From positions 1-35,906 of the forward strand of contig JAGXNQ010000012.1 of assembly GCA_019894955.1 (NCBI GenBank): a stretch of 35,906 bases of DNA, read 5' to 3'. The DNA comes from Promethearchaeota archaeon (GTDB lineage Archaea; Asgardarchaeota; Lokiarchaeia; Sigyniarchaeales; SOKP01). Position numbers and translations under genes: made by a program. How positions within the stretch are numbered: position 1 is the stretch's first letter; every line of letters begins with the position of its first letter. This document shows positions 16,655 through 26,462 of the stretch, piece after piece. The notes beneath the pieces are model-generated. The model was given only the letters and a program-made list of their open reading frames with translations, had not been told where the DNA came from and made no database searches.

Positions 16655-16755
16655 GATTAATCAACTATTTTAAAAAATCGTTTTCTTGATATTATATCTT
16701 CATAATCATATAAAAATAATGCCCAAATATTAATAAAAGAATAAAAAAATTGAAT

Positions 16756-17445
16756 TTATTTTTTTTGTTGAAGCTCCTCCTTGCCACTACGAGTAATGAG
16801 TAATAGTACAATAAATAACATGACACTCATTAGGAGTGTTAGTACTGCCGTTGCCTGAGGCAACCATAAATGGCTCAAATATAGGAATGGCAATATAAAC
16901 AACGCAATTATGATAATAAACATTGGTAAAGGAACTTCTTCATCCTTGATATCTAGTATCAAGGGGATAATAACTAAAATGATCATTATAGTTGCAGTTA
17001 GTCTAAATGCCAATAAAAGTTCTAAATTTACCCAAGTTTCAGGAGTAAAAGCTTCAGTGTAAATATCAGGTAAATTGAATACAAACCAAGGAGTTGTGTT
17101 TGTGAGTAGCGTAGGAATGGATACTGGAAGAACTGCAGTTAATATTAATTGAACGAGAATAGCGAGTGCTAGGTACATGAGTATATCATTAATTTCTTTT
17201 TTATCTTTTTTTACACCCCATAGGTCCCTGATTAAGGAAGCGCACCAAAGGATGAATAGTAATAGATATACTCCAAGAATATCGAAATTGATTAACCACA
17301 TGAAATTAACAGGTAGTAAAGCGACAATGTAAACTAAGTAAGCATATTTTTCATTTCTTTGGAACAAGTCAAATGCTAAAAAAACCGCAAAAATAATGAC
17401 AAATGTTATTAATACTATGATGGAATTAATGTCGAATAATGCCAC
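16756..17445 (-). CDS. Polytopic membrane protein of unknown function
   Basis: 229 residues with about seven hydrophobic helices (roughly 8-28, 34-52, 54-72, 87-108, 142-166, 172-191, 195-220) and short charged loops (Q-R-N-E-K, K-K-D-K-K-E, D-I-K-D-E-E). The C-terminus is short and polar (S-G-K-E-E-L-Q-Q-K-K). I recognise no family motif. It sits between the phosphomutase-like gene and radA, all on the minus strand, separated by about 100 bases on each side. Confidence 0.5.
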   Translation of the reverse strand: MALFDINSIIVLITFVIIFAVFLAFDLFQRNEKYAYLVYIVALLPVNFMWLINFDILGVYLLLFILWCASLIRDLWGVKKDKKEINDILMYLALAILVQLILTAVLPVSIPTLLTNTTPWFVFNLPDIYTEAFTPETWVNLELLLAFRLTATIMIILVIIPLILDIKDEEVPLPMFIIIIALFILPFLYLSHLWLPQATAVLTLLMSVMLFIVLLLITRSGKEELQQKK

Positions 17446-17562
17446 GATTATACCATCTTTTATTTTTAATATATGAATTATTTAATATTATTATAATAAC
17501 ACTATTGTATTAAATCTTTAACTGAATTAAACGAGATTGTAAAAAAAATATTGCCTATATTT

Positions 17563-18942
17563 CTATGATAAATTAGTTATTAATAGTGATAATTCTTCCA
17601 TCATCTTCTTGGATTTCTTCGGGTCGCTTGATTCAGACGATATTAGGATTGAATCTCGATTTAACGCGACTTTAATGGTTGAACTAACGTCTTTGCTAAT
17701 GATTTTTAATTCATTGATTATATCATGGTATTTAAAAGAATGGCTTTCAGCAAATTCAATTAATCTATTATGGATTGATTGAATTATATCTGATGATACC
17801 GGAATAGTTTTATTCACCTTAATACCTTTAGGAAATCCTCTTGTTAATGAACTTAACATATCATTTTCTTTTGCCATTATTTCCAAAATTTTTAACAAGA
17901 TAAAATTCCCGTCTGAAAATGGTGCATATTGTGGAAAGTAAAATTTCAAAGTATCTGCAGCCGCAAAACAAGCTCTTTCTTCCCTAATCTGTCTGGAAAT
18001 CTCTCCAGGATCATTATCAACTTGTTTGATAGGATATCCATTATCTTCTACGTATTTAATGATAACTGGAGAAATAGATTGAGTAGTAATGATAGTATTT
18101 GACTTGGACTTCTTTATTCGGTCATCGTAAGTGATAAAAAGCATGAGTAAATCTTCATAATTTACTTCTAAACCATTTTCATCCAACACTAGAATTCTTG
18201 AGCCATCAACATCAAAGCATACTCCCAAATGACTATTTGAAGCTTTAACTATGTCTGCAGTATTTCTTATAGTGTTGATACTCGGTACAGGAATTACTGA
18301 TCGTTCTCTATAATGGGTATTGAGAGCTATAACTTCAACACCAACATCATTAACTAATAAAGGCGTTATCTTTCCCGTAGGTCCATAGGAACAGTCAACT
18401 ACAATTTTTAATTCCGCTGCTTTAATTAATTTTTTATCAACAAACTGTTGTAAGGACTTAATATAAACATCTTGTGTTTGTGGAATTGCTGAAATTTGAC
18501 CAATTTTACTTGGTTCGACTCTTCTTACTGTATTGGGATAAGTGTTGTATGCTTCGATAATTTTTTGTATATCTGGCTTTGAAAACTCGATCCCTCCCGC
18601 ATCAACAAACCTAATACCAACATCTTCACTATATAAATGCCCTCCCGAGAAAAATACTCCTCCACTAGCTCCAAATCTTCGAATAGTAAATTGAAGAAGT
18701 GGATAGGTACAATCACTTAAATTCAAGACGTTAACACCGGTACTCATGACCCCAGACGTGTAGGCTCGCTTCAACATGCGACTATCATTATGATAATCAC
18801 GTCCTATAACTATGGTTTCATCCACATTAAACAAACTACCGTGAATTGATCCAATTGAGCTTGAAATTTCGGGCGTGAAGACATAATTTGCTCTTCCAAT
18901 TATTCTACCATTTTTATTTAGCTCGCTTAGATTTTGAACCAT
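17563..18942 (-). CDS. Phosphohexomutase-family protein lacking catalytic motifs (probable pseudoenzyme)
   Basis: 459 residues aligning along the whole alpha-D-phosphohexomutase fold (phosphoglucomutase/phosphomannomutase/GlmM), but every active loop is altered. The phosphoserine loop, normally T/S-A-S-H-N-P, reads S-G-G-H-L-Y (99-104), so the phosphorylated Ser is Gly. The metal loop D-G-D-x-D-R reads D-V-D-G-S-R (244-249), losing one Asp. The sugar loop G-G-E-x-S-G-H reads A-A-A-D-T-L-K (327-333). The phosphate-binding R-x-S-G-T-E-P is absent from the C-terminus. It is intact as an ORF, so it is probably maintained for binding or regulation. It is divergent from the GH13 gene. Confidence 0.8.
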   Translation of the reverse strand: MVQNLSELNKNGRIIGRANYVFTPEISSSIGSIHGSLFNVDETIVIGRDYHNDSRMLKRAYTSGVMSTGVNVLNLSDCTYPLLQFTIRRFGASGGVFFSGGHLYSEDVGIRFVDAGGIEFSKPDIQKIIEAYNTYPNTVRRVEPSKIGQISAIPQTQDVYIKSLQQFVDKKLIKAAELKIVVDCSYGPTGKITPLLVNDVGVEVIALNTHYRERSVIPVPSINTIRNTADIVKASNSHLGVCFDVDGSRILVLDENGLEVNYEDLLMLFITYDDRIKKSKSNTIITTQSISPVIIKYVEDNGYPIKQVDNDPGEISRQIREERACFAAADTLKFYFPQYAPFSDGNFILLKILEIMAKENDMLSSLTRGFPKGIKVNKTIPVSSDIIQSIHNRLIEFAESHSFKYHDIINELKIISKDVSSTIKVALNRDSILISSESSDPKKSKKMMEELSLLITNLS

Positions 18943-19113
18943 TTTCTTCGGAATTTGTGTGCGTTATTGAATTGGATCTTATAGTTATTAGAAACTAATT
19001 TGGGATTTATATTTTTACGTTTAAGTAGGCTCAAATTCGATTTTTATATAAAATTTCCCTTGCATACAACTATTCATTTTGCATTAAAAATTAATGGAAT
19101 ATATGACTTACCG

Positions 19114-19131
19114 AATATTATTAATAATATT
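19114..19131. repeat. 18-bp perfect palindrome upstream of the GH13 gene
   Basis: AATATTATT followed directly by AATAATATT, extended by C-C on the left and G-G on the right after one mismatch. It lies 55 bases before the GH13 ATG, in the 243-base space between that gene and the divergent phosphomutase-like gene. It could be an operator; the AT-rich background makes chance possible. Confidence 0.4.
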
Positions 19132-19185
19132 GGGTCAATCATTTACAAATAAAGAAGAATTAATAATCAAAGTGTTTATTTAGAA

Positions 19186-22100
19186 ATGAAATTATCAAAA
19201 CAAGCAAGGAACCAATATAAACTTGAAGAGTTTTCATTTACTCCGAGTGGTAATGTACTTTTTGCTGGAGATATTTATACTGTTAGAAAATTTATCCAAA
19301 AAATTAATCAGAAAAAGGATCTTATTAGATTTCCGGAATTAGCATTTAAAACCGGTAATTTTAACGGAATGGCTTTAATTTATAAGATTCAAGAACATAT
19401 ACTTGAGTTATATAAAAATCAGACAGAATCTCCTGTTTTAATAAAAGATCTCTTTAATCATTTAAATGATAAATTTAATGAAAAAGAAATTGAAGATACT
19501 TTTAAGACTTTTATTGAAGAATTCCCTCCTGAGAGTGTATATAACAAGGACCTAAGTATAACTGAATTTATTAATAATCTTACCGGAGAAACTGATAATA
19601 GTGTTTTGATTTTGGAAGAATTTATTCCACTTTGGTTGGGAAATAACAATCCATCATTTACTCCATATTTAGAACTCTTTAACGATGAAAAACTTGAAAA
19701 AGAAACTAAATATGTAGAAATCGTTGACGAGATATATCAATTTTTTGAAGAAAGACCAAAGTTTGGTCCTAAAAATCAAAATTTACTGGATATGCTAGAA
19801 GATCCAATAAAAAACCATCCATATTCAATTCGTGAACAGTTAGAATATCTCCATGAGAATTGGGGTGAAATATTAGGCGAATATTCTCATGCTATTTTAG
19901 TAGCTTTAGACCTCATTCGTGAAGAAGAAACATTCAGAGGATTGGGTCCGGGTAAATCTAAAGCATACTCGTATGATATGCTTGAATTAGAAAATTTTAC
20001 ACCAGATAAAGATTGGATGCCTAAAGTTATTATGATTGCAAAAAACACCTATGTTTGGCTAGATCAATTATCCAAAAAATATCACAAATCAATTACTAAA
20101 CTTAATGAAATACCTGACGAAGAGCTTGATCAATTAAAGAATTGGGGTTTCAACGCATTATGGCTGATTGGTTTATGGGAAAGAAGTCAAGCTTCAAAGA
20201 CCATAAAAAATTGGTGTGGTAATCCAGAAGCAGAAGCAAGTGCATATTCATTATTTGATTATGTTATTGCTTACGATTTAGGTGGTCAAGATGCATATGA
20301 AAATTTAAAAAAACGCGCCCTTTACAGGGGTATGCGGCTTGCTAGTGATATGGTGCCTAATCATACGGGCATAGTATCTAAATTGATGAATGAACATTCA
20401 GATTGGTTCGTCTCTCTTCCTCATCCTCCTTTTCCTTCATATACTTATACTGGTAAAAGCTTATCGAATGATCCCAATTACGGTATTTTTTTAGAAGATA
20501 AGTATTTTGATCGAACAGACGCGGCAGTTACATTTAAACACGTGGATTACAGTACGGGAGAAACAAAATATATATACCATGGTAATGATGGAACGAGTTT
20601 TCCATGGAATGACACTGCTCAATTGAATTTCTTAATGAAAGAAGTAAGAGAATCCGTAATACAAACGATTCTCCATGTGTCTAAAATGTTTCCAATAATT
20701 AGATTTGATGCAGCGATGACTTTAACAAAAAAGCATTATCAAAGATTATGGTTTCCCGAACCTGGGACTGGAGGTGCAATTCCTTCTAGAGCAGAGCATG
20801 GGATCCCAAAGGAGGTCTTTCATGATGCAATGCCAGAAGAATTTTGGAGAGAAGTAGTCAATAGAATAAATGAAGATAATCCTGATACCTTACTTTTAGC
20901 TGAAGCTTTTTGGTTACTTGAAGGTTATTTTGTTCGTTCATTAGGAATGCACCGTGTTTATAATTCAGCATTTATGAACATGTTGAGAGATGAAGATAAT
21001 TCGATGTATCGATTGGTCATAAAACATACTCTTGAATTCGATCCAGAAATTCTCAAACGATTTGTTAATTTTATGAATAATCCCGATGAAGAAACAGCAA
21101 TTAAACAATACGGAGATGGCGCTAAATACTTTGGGATATGTACAATGATGATTACCATGCCTGGTCTGCCAATGTTTGGTCACGGTCAGGTTGAAGGTTT
21201 TTATGAGAAGTATGGAATGGAATATCGACGATCTTATTGGAATGAAGAAGTAAATTTAGGTTTATTACGGCATCACGAGAAAATTATCTTTCCTTTAATG
21301 AAAAAAAGATATTTATTTGCTGAAGTAAATAACTTCTTGTTATATGACTTTTTCACGGGAGATTCGGTTAATGAAGATGTTTTTGCTTATTCAAACAGGG
21401 TTGGAAACGAAAAAGCTCTCGTGATTTTTCATAATAGGTATGCTGAAACTAAGGGATTTATAAAGAATTCTGTAGCTTTTGTTCTAAAAGATAATGAAGA
21501 TAAAAAATTACAGCAAAAAACTATTAGTGAAGGACTTTCTTTACCAAAAGAGGGATATTGTATTTTTAAAGATTCAATAATGAATTTAGAATATATTCGA
21601 CGAAATATTGATCTTCTTCAACAAGGCTTATATGTGGAACTACATGCTTATCAAACTCTTGTATTTATGGACTTTAGAATAGTTCAAGATAATGAGTTTT
21701 TCCATTATGCTCAGCTCTATGACTTCTTAAATGGAAAAGGAGTACACAATATAGATGAAACATTCACAAACATTATCTATGGACCATTGCATTCACCAAT
21801 TGAAGAATTAGTAAACGAAGAAATCTTACTCAAAATAATTAATCATGAATTGAAAGATTCTGAACAAGAAAAATATCGTGATATACTCAATAGCTTCTTG
21901 GTCGAAGTGAAAAAGTATTCAAATAGTAGTAAAAATGTCAAACCACTCCTTAATGAAATTTTAAATGATATGAAATCTGCTTCAAAATTAGAGGAGAATG
22001 TTAAAAATTATCTGAAAGATGATAAAATTAGGATTTTGATGGAAGAATTATTTCCATTAAATACGATTGATTGGGGGATCCTGTATTCGTGGATTGTGAT

Positions 22101-22578
22101 CCATCCACTTGGAAAAATCGTTTTAGAGGAAGATTACGAGTTAAGGAGCCGCAGCTGGATAGATGAATGGTATTTATCAAAATATATTCACTTGATTCTT
22201 CAACAATTACAGAAGGATGACGTAGAGGATATATCAGAATCAATAGTTTTAATTAAATTGCTTATAATTCACCAAAATTGGTATGATAAAATTAAAAATA
22301 AAGAATTTGATGAAGCGTCAATCATTAATGTATTTTTCAAAGATCCCGAAGTACAACAGTATCTACGGTTTAACAGATTTCAAGAAATTTTATGGTTCAA
22401 TGCAGAATATTTTGAAGTTTTCACTAGGTGGCTCTTAAGAATAACTATTATTAATCTTTTAAGTAAAGGAGAAGATTTAACTAAACCACTACAAACATTA
22501 ACAGATTTATTGTTAAAATGGAGGAAAACAGCGAAAACTTCGAAATTTCAAGTAACTAGTTTTCTAGATAATCTGTAA
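19186..22578 (+). CDS. GH13 (alpha-amylase family) glycosidase/transglycosidase, 1130 residues
   Basis: The GH13 barrel occupies about residues 290-740. Region I is D388-M-V-P-N-H393; region II R506-F-D508-A with the nucleophile D508; region III A-E573-A with the acid/base; region IV M-N-N-P-D634, where the His before the transition-state Asp is replaced by Pro. N-N-W-style sugar-enzyme blocks such as G-N-P-E-A-E-A-S-A-Y-S are also present. A helical domain of about 280 residues precedes the barrel and about 350 mostly helical residues follow it; I recognise neither. No signal peptide, so it is cytoplasmic, likely acting on alpha-glucans or maltodextrin-type sugars. The exact reaction is not readable. 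Confidence 0.8.
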   Translation: MKLSKQARNQYKLEEFSFTPSGNVLFAGDIYTVRKFIQKINQKKDLIRFPELAFKTGNFNGMALIYKIQEHILELYKNQTESPVLIKDLFNHLNDKFNEKEIEDTFKTFIEEFPPESVYNKDLSITEFINNLTGETDNSVLILEEFIPLWLGNNNPSFTPYLELFNDEKLEKETKYVEIVDEIYQFFEERPKFGPKNQNLLDMLEDPIKNHPYSIREQLEYLHENWGEILGEYSHAILVALDLIREEETFRGLGPGKSKAYSYDMLELENFTPDKDWMPKVIMIAKNTYVWLDQLSKKYHKSITKLNEIPDEELDQLKNWGFNALWLIGLWERSQASKTIKNWCGNPEAEASAYSLFDYVIAYDLGGQDAYENLKKRALYRGMRLASDMVPNHTGIVSKLMNEHSDWFVSLPHPPFPSYTYTGKSLSNDPNYGIFLEDKYFDRTDAAVTFKHVDYSTGETKYIYHGNDGTSFPWNDTAQLNFLMKEVRESVIQTILHVSKMFPIIRFDAAMTLTKKHYQRLWFPEPGTGGAIPSRAEHGIPKEVFHDAMPEEFWREVVNRINEDNPDTLLLAEAFWLLEGYFVRSLGMHRVYNSAFMNMLRDEDNSMYRLVIKHTLEFDPEILKRFVNFMNNPDEETAIKQYGDGAKYFGICTMMITMPGLPMFGHGQVEGFYEKYGMEYRRSYWNEEVNLGLLRHHEKIIFPLMKKRYLFAEVNNFLLYDFFTGDSVNEDVFAYSNRVGNEKALVIFHNRYAETKGFIKNSVAFVLKDNEDKKLQQKTISEGLSLPKEGYCIFKDSIMNLEYIRRNIDLLQQGLYVELHAYQTLVFMDFRIVQDNEFFHYAQLYDFLNGKGVHNIDETFTNIIYGPLHSPIEELVNEEILLKIINHELKDSEQEKYRDILNSFLVEVKKYSNSSKNVKPLLNEILNDMKSASKLEENVKNYLKDDKIRILMEELFPLNTIDWGILYSWIVIHPLGKIVLEEDYELRSRSWIDEWYLSKYIHLILQQLQKDDVEDISESIVLIKLLIIHQNWYDKIKNKEFDEASIINVFFKDPEVQQYLRFNRFQEILWFNAEYFEVFTRWLLRITIINLLSKGEDLTKPLQTLTDLLLKWRKTAKTSKFQVTSFLDNL

Positions 22579-22612
22579 AGTGTGTTATGGCAGTTTTTGC
22601 TTAATTAAATTT

Positions 22613-23065
22613 CTAGAACGGGGTAAACAGATAAAAACCTTCGGTTAAAAATTGTCCAAAGAAAATATAGATGCATACGTTTATAATTAACATTATTGCT
22701 CTTTCACTTATCACCATAATAATCGATACTACTAAAGAACCCCAAAATTCTTTCTTGTAAAAAGAATGCACAATAAACGTTCCAATTATTACATTTATTA
22801 TGAAAATTGAAAAACTGATTATTAGATAAATTGAGTTTATTTCATCCACGATCAAACCAAATTCTATAAATATTGGAGGAGTGATGAAAATAATTAACAA
22901 ACTTATAACAACTAATATTATAATCCATACTAAATTAACTAGAAACCCCCTTCTAAATGAGCTTTCCCATTTTAGCTTTATTGCAAGCCAGTTAGTATAT
23001 AATGCTCTTAAAATTAATATTATTATTAAAATTGCAATATCTACAAGAATAATAGTAGGATCCAT
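22613..23065 (-). CDS. Four-helix membrane protein, paralogue of the next gene
   Basis: 150 residues with four hydrophobic segments (about 5-26, 42-66, 78-102, 111-138). A basic patch W-E-S-S-F-R-R-G precedes helix 2, and H-S-F-Y-K-K-E-F precedes helix 4. The same landmarks occur in the gene at 23112-23573 (R-K-P-Y-R-A before L-V-N-V-I-W, and R-V-F-Y-K-I-G-F), so the two are tandem duplicates that have diverged strongly. AGGT eight bases upstream supports the ATG. No known family was recognised. It converges with the GH13 gene. Confidence 0.55.
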   Translation of the reverse strand: MDPTIILVDIAILIIILILRALYTNWLAIKLKWESSFRRGFLVNLVWIIILVVISLLIIFITPPIFIEFGLIVDEINSIYLIISFSIFIINVIIGTFIVHSFYKKEFWGSLVVSIIMVISERAIMLIINVCIYIFFGQFLTEGFYLFTPF

Positions 23066-23111
23066 AATCTCATACCTTGATTGATTTTTGTTTAGTTTTA
23101 TTTATTTGAAG

Positions 23112-23573
23112 TTACAAATATTGAAAAGGATACAATAAAATAGTTCCCCCTGTTGTTAAATTAAAAATTATGCTTAATACGTTAGCCACTACGATTCGAA
23201 AGAAAACCTGGACTGAAATTAGAGCTAAACTTATAAAAATTGAGTCTTTAAATCCAATTTTGTAAAAAACCCTGATTAGCAGTGCGATAACTATCATATT
23301 TATGAGTAATATTATTACAGAATTGATTATGCTAACAAATGTAATTAAATCTGGAGCTACGCCATTAGTAATTAAATAATTTGTTATCAAACTATTTATA
23401 TAATTTAAAACAAAGAACATAATTAAAAACCAGATCACGTTAACCAATATAGCAGCTCTATATGGTTTACGACACTCTGATTTATCTGTAAAAAATTTAG
23501 TTAAAAAAATACCTCCAAATTGGATTATATAACCAAAAATAACATAAATAGTAACAAAAGTTATGCTTGACAT
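23112..23573 (-). CDS. Four-helix membrane protein, paralogue of the previous gene
   Basis: 153 residues, four hydrophobic segments (about 5-27, 41-65, 78-104, 112-140) laid out as in the neighbour 46 bases downstream. Shared features are a basic patch before helix 2, the L-V-N-x-x-W start of that helix, and an aromatic-basic F-Y-K motif before the last helix. The function is unknown; two related small subunits often assemble together, but this is only a guess. Confidence 0.55.
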   Translation of the reverse strand: MSSITFVTIYVIFGYIIQFGGIFLTKFFTDKSECRKPYRAAILVNVIWFLIMFFVLNYINSLITNYLITNGVAPDLITFVSIINSVIILLINMIVIALLIRVFYKIGFKDSIFISLALISVQVFFRIVVANVLSIIFNLTTGGTILLYPFQYL

Positions 23574-23750
23574 AATTTATGAATATCTTTTATCATCTAA
23601 TTAAACTCTCTTCTTAAAATAAATTTAAAATTATTAATAAAGATTACCTTGATCATATCACATAAATAATCCCATTAAATTCCCAATTACATTTTACTGT
23701 ATTAGGTTTAAGTTCTCATTCATATATCAGAAAATTTGGAATACTTTTGA

Positions 23751-24965
23751 TTATAGAATTGTACCGAGTTCAAGAGTTTTATCTCGAATCTGTGAATTAT
23801 CACTGATTTGACAATTAGGGGCAATCACACCACCCACCACCACTACATTGTCTCCTATTGTACAATCATTACATATAATAGAATCTGCAATGATACATCC
23901 AGCTCCAATATTGACATTATCCCAAATAACACTTTTCTCAATCACCGTGTCTTCACCAACTTTAACTTGACTTCCAATTGAAGTTAATTCCTTGATTTTA
24001 ACTCTATTTGAGAGATGCACCAATTCTCCAAAACAAGTAGGCTTTTCTATTATTGTGTTTTGACCTGAATTAATTACTCCCATAACATAAATATTATCAT
24101 ATTCATCTCCGTTAGGTGTGATAGGCCAACCATACTTTCGCAATAAATCCCAGTTCGCCCATTTATATGTTTGAGCATTTCCACAATCCAACCAGTAGTA
24201 ATCCCTGACAAACCCATATAGATCGTAACTATTTTCAAGTAAGTAAGGAAAAACCTCTCCTCCAAAATCCATTAGCCTTGTATTATCAAGAACATCTCCA
24301 ATTTTATTTTTAAAACAGTAAATACCCGTATTTATGATATTTGTATGAAGAAATAAATCTGCTCTTTGTGCCATGCTACTCAAATATAACTCCATTGGTT
24401 CTGGTTTTTCTAAAAATAAGTAGATTTTTCGATTATTATCCAATAATACTACACCATACTGACTCGTATGACTTTCACTCTTTTTCATTGAAATAGTTGC
24501 TATCCCTTCTTTTTCAGAATGAAAATTCATGAAATCTTTCACTGGAAGATTCGTAACTATATCTGCCATACTCACTACAATATTTTCAGAATCAATTTTA
24601 TCTTCCAACATTCTATAGGCATCAGCAGTCCCCTTACTTTCTTGAATTTCACACTCCAATTCCACATCTCCCAGTTTTTCAGCAGTCCATTCTTTTTCAA
24701 TATAATCTTTCATTTTCCGACCCTTATGGGCTAATGCAAGTATTATATGTTTTATATCTGCATAAATCAAATGTGCAATTGAATAATCAACCATTGGTTT
24801 ATTCGTGACCTTTACTAATGGTTTTGGTATCTGGGATGTTAATGGCATGAGTCTTGAACCTTTACCACCAGCAAGGATTATCGCTGACCATTCACTCAAC
24901 TTGAATCTCTCAAATAATTTCTCATTATTTATATGTTTATCAGTAGTTATAAATCTAATTTTCAT
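23751..24965 (-). CDS. NDP-sugar pyrophosphorylase with left-handed beta-helix domain
   Basis: 404 residues. After an unusual N-terminal extension of about 27 residues, the nucleotidyltransferase signature L-A-G-G-K-G-S-R-L-M-P-L-T with I-P-K-P-L-V follows (31-51), as in glucose-1-phosphate thymidylyl/uridylyl- and mannose-1-phosphate guanylyltransferases. V-S-M-A-D near 133 is the metal-binding site. The C-terminal 100 residues consist of hexapeptide repeats (I-x-G-x-x-V type), forming a left-handed beta helix. It activates a sugar phosphate to a nucleotide sugar in the cytoplasm. Base specificity is not readable. It lies downstream of a GalT-like gene on the same strand. Confidence 0.85.
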   Translation of the reverse strand: MKIRFITTDKHINNEKLFERFKLSEWSAIILAGGKGSRLMPLTSQIPKPLVKVTNKPMVDYSIAHLIYADIKHIILALAHKGRKMKDYIEKEWTAEKLGDVELECEIQESKGTADAYRMLEDKIDSENIVVSMADIVTNLPVKDFMNFHSEKEGIATISMKKSESHTSQYGVVLLDNNRKIYLFLEKPEPMELYLSSMAQRADLFLHTNIINTGIYCFKNKIGDVLDNTRLMDFGGEVFPYLLENSYDLYGFVRDYYWLDCGNAQTYKWANWDLLRKYGWPITPNGDEYDNIYVMGVINSGQNTIIEKPTCFGELVHLSNRVKIKELTSIGSQVKVGEDTVIEKSVIWDNVNIGAGCIIADSIICNDCTIGDNVVVVGGVIAPNCQISDNSQIRDKTLELGTIL

Positions 24966-25056
24966 TGAAATTTAAAAATTGTCAATATAAATGTTAATAT
25001 AAACTTTGTAATTATATCATAAAGAAGCTTTGAGTAATATTATCAAATCACAGAGA

Positions 25057-26289
25057 TTAGTTAATTGATATATTATTTTCTAAAGATTCTCTAATTTCAG
25101 CAGCAGCTTTATGAGGTAATTTTCGTGCTACACGCATATCATCAGCCATTTCTGCTCCCCCTATAACTTCATGTGGTATGATATCGCCAAACATGTGAAA
25201 ATTAGCATCATACCCATAAGGACAACAATTGAATAATATGTTGCGATTCTCATCTATCTCGATAGTATCAAGAGCTTTAAAGATTTTTTTCATTGATTTA
25301 GCTAAATCTTTTATCTGGTTGATATTTAATTGGGTGAAGCGTCGTAAATGTTCATTTGGATGGAATCGAATATGATAATTTCTTATAGGGCTTCCAGTGG
25401 TATAATATGTCCAAAAGTTTGTTTTTAATACAATCCGATCAGTATCTCCATGTGTTGTTTTGCATAAATGACAATCATCACCCATTTGTTTGAAAGCTTG
25501 TAGATGTCCCTCCAGCCGTGAACCGTGACCATCGCCATTTAGGTCAATATATACTTGACTATGGATTCTAGGTTGACTTCCCCCCACTTGGCTTCCGATG
25601 TTAAAAAATGGATTCACTGGAATATCGTAATAATCTTGTTCGATAGCTTCTAATATACAATAGAGTATTGCTTCTTTCATTGATAAAAAGATTCCTGTTA
25701 ATACATCATCAGGTACTAAATCCAAACATAAAGAAGGATAGAAATTTCGTGATATTGTTACTAAATTAATGCCTCGTGCCAATTTTAAGTGTGTAGGTAA
25801 ATTCTTCTCAATATAAACATTAATTTCTGGATCGATCACGCGAGCCATTGATGGATAACGATTAATTAATGTTAGAGCTTTTGTTCTTTCTGAAATCTTT
25901 TCTATTTTAGAGGGAGATGAAGAAAAGGGATTTTGCTTCCTTTTTTCATCTTCAGTAATGATTAGAGTATAACTTTCACCATTATCGTTATCATCATCTC
26001 CATTTAATGGCGTTCCTTCTGTAATTGCCATGAAGATATCTTTATAATCCTTCCAATATGTTTTAGAACATTTTTGAATGGAACTCTTCTTCTCGATTGA
26101 CTCAAAACCCATAGGTCGTTGCCCTCGAATGGGAGATAGATACGCATAATGTCCATGGTATCGTTCTTTCTTTTTGTGTAATCCAAATTCATCAAATGCG
26201 ATTGTAGTTGTGGATAAAGGATCCCATCTTTTAATTGGTACATCATAAATATCCTTGAAATTTTCTTTAGAGATTATCCCCCACTCCAT
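25057..26289 (-). CDS. GalT-like HIT-superfamily nucleotidylyltransferase
   Basis: 410 residues from ATG 26289. F-N-I-G-S-x(2)-G-G-S-Q-P-R-I-H243-S-Q corresponds to the galactose-1-phosphate uridylyltransferase active site H-P-H-G-Q, with the nucleophile His kept and the preceding His replaced by Arg. N-F-H365-M-F and H-E-V-I-G-G-A-E-M match the C-terminal HIT half. C273-x2-C276 may bind metal, though in GalT the Cys pair is N-terminal. An acidic, low-complexity insert (N-G-D-D-D-N-D-N) lies near 97. In-frame sequence continues upstream to 26343, and AGGT six to seven bases before ATT 26340 hints at a longer protein. It probably transfers a nucleotide between sugar phosphates, alongside the adjacent pyrophosphorylase. 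Confidence 0.65.
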   Translation of the reverse strand: MEWGIISKENFKDIYDVPIKRWDPLSTTTIAFDEFGLHKKKERYHGHYAYLSPIRGQRPMGFESIEKKSSIQKCSKTYWKDYKDIFMAITEGTPLNGDDDNDNGESYTLIITEDEKRKQNPFSSSPSKIEKISERTKALTLINRYPSMARVIDPEINVYIEKNLPTHLKLARGINLVTISRNFYPSLCLDLVPDDVLTGIFLSMKEAILYCILEAIEQDYYDIPVNPFFNIGSQVGGSQPRIHSQVYIDLNGDGHGSRLEGHLQAFKQMGDDCHLCKTTHGDTDRIVLKTNFWTYYTTGSPIRNYHIRFHPNEHLRRFTQLNINQIKDLAKSMKKIFKALDTIEIDENRNILFNCCPYGYDANFHMFGDIIPHEVIGGAEMADDMRVARKLPHKAAAEIRESLENNISIN

Positions 26290-26462
26290 AAATCTTGGTT
26301 CATAGGGAAAATATTCTTTTTTATCTGATTTGGCTGGAATAATTCATACCTCGTTAGATTAATTAATAACCAATCAGAAAACAAATTTTATATATTTAAT
26401 GAATTTAGATATGTGTAAAAAAAATTAAAAAATGAAATAGATTTTATTTATTTTATATTTAA

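Noticed and set aside
17563-18942. Ordinary phosphoglucomutase/phosphomannomutase annotation
   Set aside because: All four catalytic loops are altered, so mutase activity should not be assumed.
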